Below, one piece after another: positions 55,701-64,000 of a stretch of DNA of 64,000 nucleotides. Below the pieces are notes generated by a model, which did no database searches, had not been told where the DNA came from, and was given only the letters and a program-made list of their open reading frames with translations. The stretch comes from Ohtaekwangia koreensis (GTDB lineage: Bacteria; Bacteroidota; Bacteroidia; Cytophagales; Cyclobacteriaceae). The stretch's first letter is position 1. Each line of letters opens with the position of its first letter. The position numbers and the translations under genes are program-made. Where the stretch lies: positions 67,001 to 131,000 of the forward strand of contig NZ_FUZU01000001.1 of the NCBI RefSeq assembly GCF_900167975.1, read 5' to 3'.

Positions 55701-56994
55701 ATCCTTCAAGTGTCTGGTTGATGCCATCAGGTGATCGGTCTTGTTTAGTTAAAAAATCAAAAAGCTTATTTGCATCATTTGAGTTTGCAGGTACAGATTT
55801 GTTGTTACTTTCAACAGCGCTGTTATAAATGGTTCTGCCTTCCCCTAAATCCATAAGGGCAACCGCGTTGCGAAGCGTTTGGGTGTCGTTATTTCTGTTG
55901 AGTACATATACCTCAACACGCGTAACGTTTACATTCGAGATGATCTGTGGAAGATTGGCGATTGATCTTTCATAATTGTCACGAAAGAATTGCCCCAGGA
56001 AAAAGTGACGGTTATCATCATAGTTTGAAGCTATAATTTCAAAAGGTCTTCCTTGTCCGCTGGTGCCGGCACCACCCCCTATATCTATAGACGATGCTTT
56101 ACCACGCTGTGTAGTAGCAATGGTAGTTACGTTAAGTTTCCCAAATTGCATCTGCGCTTTTATACCAAACAGGTTCTGCGCACCTTGTATCAACGTGTTG
56201 TTTAAAGGCAAGCTCACGTTACCGATCTCAAGCTTTTGAAGTATATCTTCCTTGAAGCCGGTATATTCAACCTTCATGTTGTTTTGAAAGTCGAAAGAGT
56301 TGTTGTTGTCGAAGTTAGCGGTAACAGCAAGCTTTTCTCCAATCTTACCCACTACACTCATGTTGATCTGTTGATCGAACTCAAAGCCACCATTTCGTTG
56401 CTGACGTATAGGTAGTGTAGGATTATACATGCGTTGGAACGATGCTCCAAAGTCAAGGGTAACAAAACCACGCGGTACTAACTCTATATAACTTCCTCCG
56501 AAAATTCTGTCGAGCACCGGGCTCAAAAATATTTTAGGTACAAAGCCGCGTCCACTCACCGGGCTTTCTCCGTCCTGCGCCTTCGCTCGCCCTTTCCAAT
56601 AACTCTTTAATATTTGTCTGTCCTGATATTGTTTAAATTCTTCAAACGACATACTTGAAGCAGGACGATAATTGAGATCACCAATTTTTTCGTAGATGGT
56701 ATAATTCTGAGCCGTATCTATTTCTACATCCAGCTTCATCTGATTAGGATCTTTCAGATAAAGTGGTGATTCACTTTGGCGATTTGAAAATGGATCTCCA
56801 TACCGATCTGCAGGTCGGTAAGTCGGGCGCTTGTCAGGACGATAAGGTGTATTCTTTGTAGTGTCGGAATTTACGCGCGTAGTGTCTTGCCGTTGAGCTA
56901 GAGCTTCATCGGTAAGCGTGAAGAAGCTGAGCCATGCAATAACGAGGCGGCCAAGCTTAAGGGCAACGTGGGGTTGTCGAGTAAAGACTCTCAA
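49762..56994 (-). CDS. sprA: SprA-family outer-membrane translocon of type IX secretion
   Basis: A very large outer-membrane barrel of 2410 residues, matching SprA (Sov), the translocon that lets T9SS cargo across the outer membrane. A signal sequence ends near 34 (LTDEALAQ). The N-terminal region has FVPKIFLSPVLDRIFGG and IELVPRGFVTLDFGA. Repeated strand-rich SprA modules and DDFENAATPYTLMNPQSWKL are in the middle. The C-terminal half includes VRNPRSDDKRSFPVCIWANEM and the barrel end FGAQVRFSLAQ. No ATG lies in the first 100 codons, so the start is TTG at 56994, five bases after the ruvA stop. The ruvA-sprA-gcvH order is conserved in the phylum. Other T9SS genes are not in this window. Confidence 0.93.
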   Translation of the reverse strand: MRVFTRQPHVALKLGRLVIAWLSFFTLTDEALAQRQDTTRVNSDTTKNTPYRPDKRPTYRPADRYGDPFSNRQSESPLYLKDPNQMKLDVEIDTAQNYTIYEKIGDLNYRPASSMSFEEFKQYQDRQILKSYWKGRAKAQDGESPVSGRGFVPKIFLSPVLDRIFGGSYIELVPRGFVTLDFGASFQRMYNPTLPIRQQRNGGFEFDQQINMSVVGKIGEKLAVTANFDNNNSFDFQNNMKVEYTGFKEDILQKLEIGNVSLPLNNTLIQGAQNLFGIKAQMQFGKLNVTTIATTQRGKASSIDIGGGAGTSGQGRPFEIIASNYDDNRHFFLGQFFRDNYERSIANLPQIISNVNVTRVEVYVLNRNNDTQTLRNAVALMDLGEGRTIYNSAVESNNKSVPANSNDANKLFDFLTKQDRSPDGINQTLEGYFAGDNNNGTDFEKITGARKLNSTEFTFHPQLGYITLTRKLQNDEVLAVAYQYTYIGKPYTVGELTEDYANRKDEEVIFLKLLRPRKIAIRDQSRRIIPTWNLMMKNIYNLNVSQLSRDGFQLRIVYRDARSGVNNPQLQDGSSTLKDKQLVEILGLDRLNPVNDPGRDGNFDFVENITINTQTGAIIFPFLEPFGAGLRKSFKNEPTEDYLIQKYSYDTLYNATKADAELFATKNKFYLMGTYSAGSSKEILIPGFGVSQGSVKLFAGGIPLNEGTDYVVDYTFGKVTILNDAILSSGKNIEVQYEQSDPFAFQTRSLLGTRLDYKLNEDVNLGSTFLYYNERPIISRNQIGTEPARNMQYGFDFNVNKKSRMLTKIVDALPFLQTKEQSTVNITGEFAQLIPGTSNVIDGEGTAYIDDFENAATPYTLMNPQSWKLAATPETTNGLYGLTGDLKSVESGYKRAKLAWYSVDNQFYRTGGRFKPDNITEDDLKNHYVRAVGPKEIFPNRQLNQGIFYEQIFDLAYYPKERGPYNYNPDLNGFLNNPINNWAGITTAIRTEVDFDKANIEYIEFWMLDPFIQTNNGVIEDGTGVPKRATGGKLVFQLGSMSEDLMLDGKHAFENGLPPNGDKAAGAVTPSQWGYVTSQQYLTNSFDNDPNSRVNQDVGLDGLSATEEVAKFDNFINSPGVPAGERERILSDPSADNFRYYFDTQYDNVNAKILQRYKDFNGLDGNSPIISGSDLIAQAATTIPDNEDLNADNTLSELEEYYEYDMNLLPGQLRTGREYIVDEITTKDNNSDESVTWYLFRIPVRVPERQYGGIEGFKSIKYVRMLLTGFKDPIVLRMANFRMVGSRWRRYTSNLQEGGLVPDYEETQDDFMVSVVNLEENGAGNENKPPYVIPPGVVRDRDATSSVPRQLNEQSSQLCADDIKDGDARAMYKNMSVDLFNYGRIKMYFHGHSEVATDDNLRVFLRLGKDLDSNFYEIEIPLKITSTPVTGDLERSIWPEENEIDLALDELYRLKADRDRNNVSMNQFYPIQGREVGRHKIRIFGRPDLTSVQSLMIGVRNPRSDDKRSFPVCIWANEMRVTDFNRTPGWAANATINAKLADFATITGAVRHTSFGFGGVSSKIFERTREEATGYDISANVNVDKLLPGNTGIKIPMFLSYEKNTITPLYDPANPDLKLDAALQSFNEEQRANYLNIVRDQTVGRSINFVNVRKTKVKPDAPSHIWDIENFAFSYSYSDRVRKNFNTQEALQKQQKGSIAYTYSPKATGIEPFKDSKGLSSPWLKLIKDFNFSLMPSSIGVRADLNRSFTKNVYRNPDGQGGFISSPENFMKYFTFDRQYNVRWNLSKNLSLEYNSRANAIIDEPDGELDTQEKKDSVWTNLKRFGRMKNFDQSITLNYTLPLDKIPATDWLGADYRYQVNYNWKAGPINRPDRADSTIVDLDDAYDFKNTIQNSRDQNFSGKIDLVRLYNKIKFLKELNTPKKPLTAAQRAQQARPQAKADTVKAPAEIPGLVKGFFRMLMSVRSINGTYTLTEGTILPGFAPKPKFMGMDGDWNAPGWGFVLGSQDPDIRKKASDNGWLTTNRELSIPFSQIRNENISIRANVEPATDFKIQLDIKKEVTSMFQSIYRDTITIGNDISFGDLSPNRSGSYRISTISIKTAFNSSNSDVESSVFKDFENNLLEMKRRLDFASGSENDTTSQDVLIPAFIAAYTGSDVNTMSLSPFPKTPLPNWRIDYAGLNKLSAFKDIFQSITLSHAYQSSYSVLNYNNSLEFSETEKLTLDRPITDYNTRYFPNTVGGKLVPVYVISQVLISEQFSPLIGINMRTKGRLSANFQYKTKRDLSLNISNAQITELNSKDFSFELGYTKNNMRLPFKTQGRTVVLKNDVTFRMNLTVANTKTIQRKIDELNIVTNGNINFQLRPNVSYVVNQKLNIQLYFERTINEPLVSNSYRRATTRFGAQVRFSLAQ

Positions 56995-56998
56995 ACGT

Positions 56999-57592
56999 CT
57001 AGGCGTTTTTTAGGGCTTGTTTAACTAAATCTTCTAATGTAATGGTATTTCCTGATTTTTTCAGGGCGGCATCAACACTTTTCTCTGCTACTAATTTAGG
57101 TAGTCCTAACGTAAGCAAAGCTGATAACGCCTCTTTACGTAAAGTATTGTGAGGGCCGGAAGAAACAGAAGTCTGAGTCTCTTCCCAACTTTCTTTCTTA
57201 AGCTTATCTTTTAATTCTATAATTACGCGCTGTGCAGTTTTTCCACCAATGCCTTTTATACTTTGGAGTGCTGCTGCATCTTCTTTTACTATAGAAGACT
57301 TTAGCTCGTTACTGTTCATGTAGGAAAGCATAACCACTGCAGTACTCGGGCCAACACCATTTACAGAAATGAGTTGCTGGAAAAGTCTCTTCTCGGATTC
57401 ACAGCTGAATCCAAACAATACGTGGGCGTCTTCGCGAATGGAGAGGTGCGTGAAGAGCATTATATTCTCTTGCTCTTTAATATCTGAAAATGTCTGCAAC
57501 GAAATGTGCACCAGGTAGCCTACGCCATTTACATCGATCACAACATGCGTTGGATCTCGATGCACGAGTCTTCCTTTTAGGAATGCGATCAT
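56999..57592 (-). CDS. ruvA: Holliday junction branch-migration protein RuvA
   Basis: It binds Holliday junctions and loads RuvB. The 197 residues have the OB domain at 1-62 (IAFLKGRLVHRDPTHVVIDVNGVGYLVHIS), tandem helix-hairpin-helix motifs (LISVNGVGPSTAVVMLSYM near 90 and LQSIKGIGGKTAQRVIIELKDKL near 110), and domain III at the C-terminus (ALLTLGLPKLVAEKSVDAAL). It is followed within five bases by sprA. A promoter with TTTG and AATCTTTG lies upstream. The identification is secure. Confidence 0.95.
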   Translation of the reverse strand: MIAFLKGRLVHRDPTHVVIDVNGVGYLVHISLQTFSDIKEQENIMLFTHLSIREDAHVLFGFSCESEKRLFQQLISVNGVGPSTAVVMLSYMNSNELKSSIVKEDAAALQSIKGIGGKTAQRVIIELKDKLKKESWEETQTSVSSGPHNTLRKEALSALLTLGLPKLVAEKSVDAALKKSGNTITLEDLVKQALKNA

Positions 57593-57623
57593 AGTTTAAA
57601 AAATAGAGGTTGTTTTGGGTTTA

Positions 57624-57651
57624 CAAAGATTGCAAAAGAATCGAAACCAAA
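57624..57651 (-). promoter_or_regulatory. Putative promoter of ruvA-sprA
   Basis: In gene sense TTTG (57648-57651) is followed after 16 bases by AATCTTTG (57624-57631), one mismatch from TAnnTTTG. The leader to the ruvA ATG would be about 28 bases and would also drive sprA. Confidence 0.45.
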
Positions 57652-58121
57652 AAGTTCTGTGATCAGGTAGTGAATTGCGTCCGGCAAATGCATTGCACGT
57701 CTCATGAAAGTAGTAAGGATAATTTAAAAAGGAGTAAGGTAAATAGGGTGATGATTACCTATAGCCGATCGAAGAGCTGAAGCGTTGAGAGGAAACTCAA
57801 ATAGTTTTAGAGGAGAAATTAAAGCGACAACCAACGAATTTATAAAAGTATTTTCCGCTAATCGTGGTATGCAAACGATGTAAGAAAAATTCCTCAAAAT
57901 AAACTCTGAGGTCATCAGACCAATAGAAATTATTTCTTTAACATTAGCCTAAATAATTATTTGTCAAAAGGTTAACTGGAGTATGGTGTATGTTGACAAG
58001 AGGGTTTGTTAACTTATTGTAAACAATTTGTGGAAAGATTTAAACGTGCTTTAAAGTTTAATTCTTGATGTTCGGGTATTTTTACGCGCTCTAAAAACCA
58101 TTAATCTAAATCCAATAAAGT
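57652..58121. other. Long gene-free region upstream of the TonB-dependent receptor
   Basis: Nearly 500 bases with no convincing ORF and an AT-rich end. The last 160 bases before the receptor start contain TTGTCAA (57961-57967) and TTGACAA (57993-57999), an inverted pair, and two GTTAAC words (57971-57976 and 58008-58013). No full TTTG/TAnnTTTG promoter was found. It may hold a regulated promoter or a leader of the receptor gene. Confidence 0.4.
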
Positions 58122-61100
58122 ATGAGGAGAATTCTACCATTAACCTTAGCCTTGATGCTAACGGCTTTAACAAGCTTGTTTGCGCAGGTTACAACATCCT
58201 CCATGGCGGGGGTCATTACCGATGCCAAAGGAGAGCCGCTGCCCGGAGCTACAATTCTGGCAGTTCACACACCTTCAGGAACAACTTACGGAACAACAAC
58301 ATTGGCAGATGGTCGCTATACTTTGCCAGGTATGCGCGTTGGCGGACCTTATTCTGTTAAAGTAACCTTCGTTGGATACAAAGAACAGGCTTACGATAAT
58401 ATATATCTTAATCTTGGTACAAAGGCCGACTTGAATGTAAAACTTACTGATGAGAGTACAGAATTACAGGAGGTTACTGTAGTAGGTAACCGAAATGATA
58501 TATTCAGTTCGGATCGTACGGGTGCTGACATCTCCTACGGGAATTCAGCTATTAACAGTTTGCCCACCATCGGCAGAACAGTTAACGACATTGTAAAGTA
58601 TAACCCATACAGCAACGGACGTTCTTTTGCCGGACAGGATAGCCGCTTCAATAACTTTACCATTGACGGTTCAGTATTTAACAATGGTTTTGGTTTGGGA
58701 AGCTCTGCTCAGGCAGGTGGTCGTACAGGTACTGCAGCTGTATCGCTGGATGCACTTGATGAAATTCAATTGAACATAGCACCTTTCGATGTGCGTCAAT
58801 CAGGTTTTACCGGTGCTGGTATAAATGCCGTGACAAGATCGGGTACAAATGATGTAAATGGTTCTGTTTACTATCTCTTTAGAAATAATGACCTGACTGG
58901 TACAAAAGCTGACGGAAGAAAACTCAACAATGTTAACATCGATGAAAAAACATTCGGTGTTCGCATCGGTGGTCCAATCATTCCTAACAAATTGTTCTTC
59001 TTTATTAATGCTGAGCAATTTGAAAGTAGCACGCCTGCACTTACATGGCAAGCTAATCGCGGAACCACGGGTGGTAACATTTCACGCGTGCTTGCTTCAG
59101 ACCTGGTAGATCTTGGTAACTTCATGAGCACCAACTTTAATTACGACATCGGTGCTATTGATAATTTCAATAACGAACTTACCAGTAAGAAGGCTATTAT
59201 TCGTCTGGATTATAATATCAATAATCATCACAAACTTTCTGTACGTTACTCACATCACAATTCTGAATCAGGTCAGCGTATCAGCGATAGTAACAGTAGT
59301 AACACTGCTGGTTTCGGAAATCGTACCAACAGTGCTCTGGCTATCTCTCCTGAGAACACAGGCTATATAATTCAGGACAATACACGTTCTGTTGCTGCTG
59401 AGCTAAACTCAACCTTTGGTAGTAAAATCGCCAACAACCTTGTTGTTACCTATAACAAGCAGATTGAAGACCGTAAGTATAAAACAGGTATGTTCCCTAC
59501 CATCGAAATATTGGATGGTGATCTGGATGTACCACAGGGAAGTGTTTATACCACCCTCGGCTTCGATCCGTTCACGCCAAGTAACAAGTTGAATTACTCT
59601 ACATTCAACATTACCGACAACTTCACTTACTTCTTAGGTAAACATACTTTCACACTCGGTCTTTCGTATGAGTTCTTTACATCAAACAATTTGTTCTTCC
59701 CAGTATCAAACGGCTTGTATGTATATAACTCGATCTCCGATTTCAAAGAAGCTGCTTTAGCGTATAAGAATAATACGGATGGTGGGGTTTCTCCTGTAAA
59801 CGTAGAGAAGTATAACCTGCGCTATTCATTGTTGCCAGGTGGTGCAGAGCCATGGCAAAAACTAAATGTATCTACCTATAGCTTCTATATACAAGATGAA
59901 TTCCAGGTCAACGAACAGTTTAAATTAACCGGTGGTATCCGTGGTGATGTGTTTGCATACGACAACGGTACAGCTGCTGATTTCTACAACCCGATTGTTG
60001 GAGCAATGACTTTCAAGGATGAAGATGGTAAAGACTATAGAGTAAATACAGGTGCTTTTCCGAAAGCACGTTTACTGATATCGCCAAGAATTGGTTTCAA
60101 CTATGACTTGAAAGGTGACAGAAACACACAGTTGCGCGGAGGTAGCGGATTGTTTGTATCACGTATACCACAAGTACTTGTGTCTAACCAGCTCGGAAAC
60201 AACGGTGTGAATACCGCTGTAATAAACGTAACCGATGTTACTTATCCTTTCAGACTTAGTCCAACGGAACTGCCTTCCGGTATAATACCAACCAGTACAG
60301 ACATCAGTACACTTGCTCCGTATGCTGTTAACGCAACGGATCCTGATTTAAAATACCCGATGATCTGGAAGAGCGATATCGCGGTTGATCAAAGATTACC
60401 ATGGGGCTTGGTAGCAACTGCAGAATTTATCTATAACAAAAACGTGCAAGGTCTGCGTTACATCGATGCTAACCTCAAGGCTGCCGATCGTAATTTTACA
60501 GGACCTGATGACCGTGATCGTTTCCCTGCATCTGGTGTGGCTAGCTCAGGTACAGGTGCTAACAATACTGTTGCTCAGGCACGTTTCTATAATCCTCAGG
60601 TTTCTAACGTGTTTGTGTTGAAGAACACCACAAAGGGAAGCTCTTATACTGCTACTTTCAAATTGGAGAAAACAGTTACAAAAGGTTTTGGTGGAATGGT
60701 TGCCTATACCTATGGAATGGCGAAAGACATTCAATCTGTTGGAAGTACAGTACAGGCAAATATACCTACCGTTGCAGGTCAGAACTACTTGACTACATCA
60801 TATGCTGATAATGACCTTCGTCATCGTATCAGCGGTTACGCAAGCTATAGGCTCGAGTATGGAAATAAGATCGGAGGTTCTACTACAATCTCTCTTGGTA
60901 TGGTATCTACCAGCGGTTCTAAAATTTCATATACTTACCCAACCAGTGGTGGTGGTAACGACTTGAATGGAGATGGTCAGAACAATGATTTGCTTTATGT
61001 TCCTAACCAGGCTTCAGAACTTCTGTTTGCTCCTATAGCCGCTTCAAGTTCATTTGCAGGTGCATCACCAGCAGATCAACAAGCAGCATTCGATGCATAC

Positions 61101-61499
61101 ATTGAAGGAAACGATTACCTGAAGACACGCCGAGGCGAGTATGCTGAAAGAAATGGTGGTTACTTCCCTTGGTTAACAAGATTTGACTTGACTATCGTTC
61201 AGGAGTTCAGTGTTAAAATCGGAACGAAAGAAAAAAGAAATACAATTCAACTTCGCGCAGATATACTCAACGTTGGTAACCTTATCAACGATAAGTGGGG
61301 TGTAAGCTACCAGGCAACAACAACCAGTCCGTTAACTGTGGCAAGCATTAACGCACAAGGTCAGCCTCTATACCGTTTGGCAACGCAAACACAATCTGAT
61401 GGTACAACTACATTGCTGAAAGATTCTTTCATCAAAGGCGCTACCATTGATAACGTTTGGCAGATGCAAGTCGGTGTTCGCTATATCTTTGGAAACTAG
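58122..61499 (+). CDS. TonB-dependent receptor, Oar-like
   Basis: An outer-membrane receptor of 1125 residues with a signal peptide of about 21. A carboxypeptidase-regulatory-like domain covers about 28-112 ([34 protein letters not shown]). A plug follows ([40 protein letters not shown]). The long barrel has many aromatic strands and ends [15 protein letters not shown]. It resembles the Myxococcus Oar group rather than SusC, and no SusD-like gene is present. The ligand is unknown; no TonB box is clear. It stands alone after a long gap, with a UUCG-type terminator. Confidence 0.92.
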   Translation: MRRILPLTLALMLTALTSLFAQVTTSSMAGVITDAKGEPLPGATILAVHTPSGTTYGTTTLADGRYTLPGMRVGGPYSVKVTFVGYKEQAYDNIYLNLGTKADLNVKLTDESTELQEVTVVGNRNDIFSSDRTGADISYGNSAINSLPTIGRTVNDIVKYNPYSNGRSFAGQDSRFNNFTIDGSVFNNGFGLGSSAQAGGRTGTAAVSLDALDEIQLNIAPFDVRQSGFTGAGINAVTRSGTNDVNGSVYYLFRNNDLTGTKADGRKLNNVNIDEKTFGVRIGGPIIPNKLFFFINAEQFESSTPALTWQANRGTTGGNISRVLASDLVDLGNFMSTNFNYDIGAIDNFNNELTSKKAIIRLDYNINNHHKLSVRYSHHNSESGQRISDSNSSNTAGFGNRTNSALAISPENTGYIIQDNTRSVAAELNSTFGSKIANNLVVTYNKQIEDRKYKTGMFPTIEILDGDLDVPQGSVYTTLGFDPFTPSNKLNYSTFNITDNFTYFLGKHTFTLGLSYEFFTSNNLFFPVSNGLYVYNSISDFKEAALAYKNNTDGGVSPVNVEKYNLRYSLLPGGAEPWQKLNVSTYSFYIQDEFQVNEQFKLTGGIRGDVFAYDNGTAADFYNPIVGAMTFKDEDGKDYRVNTGAFPKARLLISPRIGFNYDLKGDRNTQLRGGSGLFVSRIPQVLVSNQLGNNGVNTAVINVTDVTYPFRLSPTELPSGIIPTSTDISTLAPYAVNATDPDLKYPMIWKSDIAVDQRLPWGLVATAEFIYNKNVQGLRYIDANLKAADRNFTGPDDRDRFPASGVASSGTGANNTVAQARFYNPQVSNVFVLKNTTKGSSYTATFKLEKTVTKGFGGMVAYTYGMAKDIQSVGSTVQANIPTVAGQNYLTTSYADNDLRHRISGYASYRLEYGNKIGGSTTISLGMVSTSGSKISYTYPTSGGGNDLNGDGQNNDLLYVPNQASELLFAPIAASSSFAGASPADQQAAFDAYIEGNDYLKTRRGEYAERNGGYFPWLTRFDLTIVQEFSVKIGTKEKRNTIQLRADILNVGNLINDKWGVSYQATTTSPLTVASINAQGQPLYRLATQTQSDGTTTLLKDSFIKGATIDNVWQMQVGVRYIFGN

Positions 61500-61523
61500 T
61501 TTTTTCGTAAATGTTCAATATGG

Positions 61524-61547
61524 AAAAGGGCTCTTCGGAGCCTTTTT
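61524..61547 (+). terminator. UUCG tetraloop terminator of the TonB-receptor gene
   Basis: AAAAGGGCTC and GAGCCTTTTT flank a TTCG loop (61534-61537); the GGCTC/GAGCC core pairs exactly and T-rich bases (TTTTTCTTTTT) follow. It begins 25 bases after the receptor stop. Confidence 0.9.
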
Positions 61548-61607
61548 CTTTTTGTAGTCTTGTATATAGTAGCGCTATAGTTAAATGTATTTGAAGCGAT
61601 TAACGAG

Positions 61608-62441
61608 ATGAAAAGTAAAGCAATTGTTTTTGTTCTGTGTGTGCTCAACTATTTAGCGATGGCACAGCCGCATGATTTTTTATCCAAGGGAAAGGACACG
61701 GTGTTAATCTGTGGACATAGAGGAGGTTTCTATAACCAGTTACCTGAGAACTCATTGATAGCTATTAAATATACCGTATCCCATTGTAACATAAAGCCGG
61801 TAATAGTAGAAGTGGATATCCGGAAAAGCAAAGAGGGTACGCTATATGTCATGCACGATGAAACTGTGGATAGAACTACCAATGGTGTTGGCAAGATTTC
61901 TGATCTTAGTAACGCCTATCTGAATACACTATACCTGCGAACTTCATCTGGTGAATTAACGAATGAACTTATACCCACGTTTGAAAAAGTATTAGCCTAT
62001 GCGAAAGCAAACGATGTTGTGTTGATGCTGGATATAAAGGATGATGTATGGGAAGAGACTATTGAATTGGTAACGCGATATGATTTGATTAAAAAATGTA
62101 TTGTGCTTACGTTCGACCCTGCAATGACTTCAAAGGTATATAGTTTGTCCGATGCGGTTGCGATTTCTTTTCTCGCTAAAGACGAAGCATCGTGGAAGAG
62201 TGTTCAGAAATCAGGTATATCGAATTCTAGTTTAATAGCATATATAACATCATCTACAACGGGAGCATTGATAAAGGAGTTTCAGCGGTTCAAAATTGCT
62301 ATGATGACTGATGCGAGTGAATCTAATAGAAATAATGCGGCTATATATCCGGCTGAATTCTATCTGGAAATGATTGCTAAAAAGCAAATTGATATACTCA
62401 TTACAGATTTTCCGGTAGATGTATCACAAAAGTTGAAATGA
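61608..62441 (+). CDS. Secreted glycerophosphodiester phosphodiesterase family protein
   Basis: 277 residues with a signal peptide of about 19 (MAQ). A TIM-barrel GDPD domain shows ICGHRGGFYNQLPENS with His 37, Arg 38 and Glu 47, VEVDIRKSKEGTLYVMHDETVDR with Glu 68, Asp 70 and His 83, and LDIKD further on. These are the catalytic and metal residues. It would hydrolyse glycerophosphodiesters to glycerol 3-phosphate in the periplasm. It stands alone; about 110 bases separate it from the MltF-like gene, and no terminator was found between them. Confidence 0.88.
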   Translation: MKSKAIVFVLCVLNYLAMAQPHDFLSKGKDTVLICGHRGGFYNQLPENSLIAIKYTVSHCNIKPVIVEVDIRKSKEGTLYVMHDETVDRTTNGVGKISDLSNAYLNTLYLRTSSGELTNELIPTFEKVLAYAKANDVVLMLDIKDDVWEETIELVTRYDLIKKCIVLTFDPAMTSKVYSLSDAVAISFLAKDEASWKSVQKSGISNSSLIAYITSSTTGALIKEFQRFKIAMMTDASESNRNNAAIYPAEFYLEMIAKKQIDILITDFPVDVSQKLK

Positions 62442-62515
62442 GAAATATATAGTGTTATTGTAAGGTATATTTAGTGTAATTATTTGCGTATAGATATACC
62501 GTTGTATTGCGGTTT

Positions 62516-62544
62516 TTTGTTTTCAAATGAAAGCCGTAACTTTG
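62516..62544 (+). promoter_or_regulatory. Promoter of the MltF-like gene, nearly leaderless
   Basis: TTTG (62516-62519) and TAACTTTG (62537-62544) with a 17-base spacer match the consensus fully. The ATG is only eight bases past the -7 box, so the mRNA leader would be about five bases or none. Confidence 0.75.
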
Positions 62545-62552
62545 ATTTTACT

Positions 62553-64000
62553 ATGTTGGTTTTAGTACGATCCTGGTCGAGAGTTTGTCTCCTCTCAATC
62601 GTGGCAATTTCCTGCAATCCGCCTCAAAAAGAAGCTTTTCCTTCTGAACCGGCGGTTAGACTGGACCTCCATGCCATTCGCGAACGCGGTTATATAAATG
62701 CGCTCGTAGATAATAACTCCATTAGCTACTTTATATACAAGGGCAAGCCGATGGGATATGAATATGAATTGCTGCAAGATCTTGCAAAACACTTGAAAGT
62801 TGGGTTAAAAATTAAAGTCACCAGTGGTGTAGAATCTGCAATAGATCAATTAAATAAAGGTGAAGGTGATATTATAGCTTTTCCGCTAACGATCAATAAG
62901 CCGCGAAAGGAATTAGTTGCATTTACACGGCCGCATTTTAATACATACCAGGTGCTTGTACAACGCAAGCCTGTGAACTGGCGCAAGTTGAATGAAGATC
63001 AGATTAATGCGTCGCTCATCCGAACTCCATCCGCGTTGGGAGGTAAAGAAATACACGTCATTAAAGGTACCAGTCACGCGATGCGGATTAAAAATCTGTC
63101 AGAAGAGATCGGTACAGATATACTTGTTAAAGAAGATACACTGAATTCTGAAAGTGAATCGTTGATCAGAAAAGTTTCTGTTGGTGAGATAGACTATACC
63201 ATTGCCGATCACACCATGGCACAAGTGAATGCTGCATATTATCCTAATCTGGATGTAAGTACTGTGCTAAGTATACCACAACAGATTGCTTGGGCTGTAC
63301 GTAAAAATTCTCCAGAGTTGTTAACTGAAATTGATGATTGGTTGCTTCAGATAAAAAAGAGGCCAACCTTTATGGTAATTTATAATCGCTACTTTAAAAG
63401 TCCACGCACATCGTTGATACGCATGAAGAGTGACTACTTCTCTTATGGTAGTAATCGTCTTTCGCCGTATGATGATCTCATTAAAGAAGGTGCCAAAAAA
63501 TTGCAGTGGGATTGGCGTTTACTCGCTGCCGTTGTATATCAGGAATCTAAATTTAATCCAACTGAAGAGTCGTGGGCAGGTGCACGCGGATTGATGCAGT
63601 TGATGCCTGAGACCGCGAAGCGCTTCGGAGCAAAAAATGTTAATGATCCAAGGCAAAGCATGAATGCCGGTGTTAGCTATTTAAAATACCTGGATCGATA
63701 CTGGAAAAAATCTGTGCCGGATTCTGTGCAACGTCTGAAATTTATTTTAGCATCCTACAACGCTGGACTTTCACATATACTGGATGCGAAAAAACTATTG
63801 CGCAAGTATGGTAAAGACAAAAGCGTTGCCGTGTGGGATGATAATGTACAATACTACCTGCTAAAAAAATCTGATCCTGGATTTTATCGTGACCCTGTTG
63901 TGGCTGCCGGATATTGCAAATGCGAAGAGCCTGTAAACTATATACAGGATGTCTTCGAGCGTTATGAGGAGTATAAAATACATATCAAAGACGATCTTTT
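62553..64000 (+). CDS. mltF: MltF-like lytic murein transglycosylase, 3' end cut by window edge
   Basis: At least 482 residues from the ATG at 62553, open to the right edge. A lipoprotein leader (SIVAISCNPP, Cys 21) is followed by a periplasmic solute-binding domain at about 40-270 (RGYINALVDNNSISYF, KGKPMGYEYELLQDLAKHL). The lytic transglycosylase domain starts near 305 (LAAVVYQESKFNP with catalytic Glu 331, then GARGLMQLMPETAKRFGA, and ILASYNAGLSHILDAKK). This is the MltF order. It cleaves peptidoglycan glycan chains, releasing anhydromuropeptides that AnmK can later recycle. A full promoter lies directly upstream. Confidence 0.92.
   Translation, partial: MLVLVRSWSRVCLLSIVAISCNPPQKEAFPSEPAVRLDLHAIRERGYINALVDNNSISYFIYKGKPMGYEYELLQDLAKHLKVGLKIKVTSGVESAIDQLNKGEGDIIAFPLTINKPRKELVAFTRPHFNTYQVLVQRKPVNWRKLNEDQINASLIRTPSALGGKEIHVIKGTSHAMRIKNLSEEIGTDILVKEDTLNSESESLIRKVSVGEIDYTIADHTMAQVNAAYYPNLDVSTVLSIPQQIAWAVRKNSPELLTEIDDWLLQIKKRPTFMVIYNRYFKSPRTSLIRMKSDYFSYGSNRLSPYDDLIKEGAKKLQWDWRLLAAVVYQESKFNPTEESWAGARGLMQLMPETAKRFGAKNVNDPRQSMNAGVSYLKYLDRYWKKSVPDSVQRLKFILASYNAGLSHILDAKKLLRKYGKDKSVAVWDDNVQYYLLKKSDPGFYRDPVVAAGYCKCEEPVNYIQDVFERYEEYKIHIKDDL

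Noticed and set aside
57724-57915. 63-residue minus-strand reading frame between ruvA and the TonB receptor
   Set aside because: No recognisable motif, no credible start context and AT-rich composition; treated as non-coding.

Overview
The window reads as chromosomal DNA of a member of the Bacteroidota, most likely the Cytophagia/Cytophagales. The main reasons are a giant SprA-type type IX secretion translocon beside ruvA and gcvH, an Oar-like TonB-dependent receptor, an IPT/TIG repeat lipoprotein with a small outer-membrane barrel, a DnaJ with only two zinc motifs, an atpDC pair apart from the rest of the ATP synthase genes, few Shine-Dalgarno sequences, and promoters of the TTTG / TAnnTTTG type. 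The species cannot be fixed from the sequence. I saw no rRNA, tRNA, CRISPR array, insertion sequence or prophage; almost all of it is vertically inherited core and cell-envelope content.

Layout. Positions 1-6650 hold an outer-membrane protein and coaX (minus), anmK and an amino-acid dehydrogenase (plus), then a CNNM/CorC transporter and aspartokinase (minus). Positions 6.9-16.0 kb hold dnaK, a TPR protein split by a frameshift, an aldo/keto reductase, prfC, a Uma2-like gene, an RluA-type pseudouridine synthase and two small envelope genes. Positions 16.1-26.9 kb are a long minus-strand run: atpC-atpD, an orphan histidine kinase, a Nat-type ABC exporter, a secreted toastrack-like protein, dnaJ-grpE, and obgE-adk-hpt. 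Positions 27-36.2 kb carry a DUF1287/GH109-like pair, an M42-like aminopeptidase, upp, a small membrane protein, a translationally overlapped lipid kinase and phosphatidate phosphatase, serine dehydratase, and a DUF3299-like/M28 peptidase pair.

Positions 36.2-41.4 kb are the most unusual part. A secreted caspase-fold protease gene diverges from a three-gene plus-strand set: an Ig-like/coiled-coil protein, an eight-repeat IPT/TIG lipoprotein and an outer-membrane barrel. Then follow a duplicated NTF2-like protein, a second DUF3299-like gene, gcvP, an M28 peptidase with a PA-like insert, a nucleotidyltransferase, lipA, gcvH, the 7.2-kb sprA, ruvA, the TonB-dependent receptor, a glycerophosphodiesterase and an MltF-like lytic transglycosylase that runs off the right edge.

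How the genes work together. gcvP, gcvH and lipA supply the P-protein, the lipoyl carrier and the lipoyl synthase of glycine cleavage. dnaK, dnaJ and grpE form the Hsp70 system and lie in two places that share a short upstream motif. anmK, the DUF1287 protein, the GH109-like protein and the MltF-like enzyme point to glycan and peptidoglycan turnover. upp and hpt are purine/pyrimidine salvage, and the lipid kinase, App1-like phosphatase and GDPD act on lipids. Non-coding signals include several strong hairpin terminators, a set of Bacteroidota promoters (two placed so close to the ATG that the mRNA would be leaderless or nearly so), and two families of short dispersed intergenic repeats.
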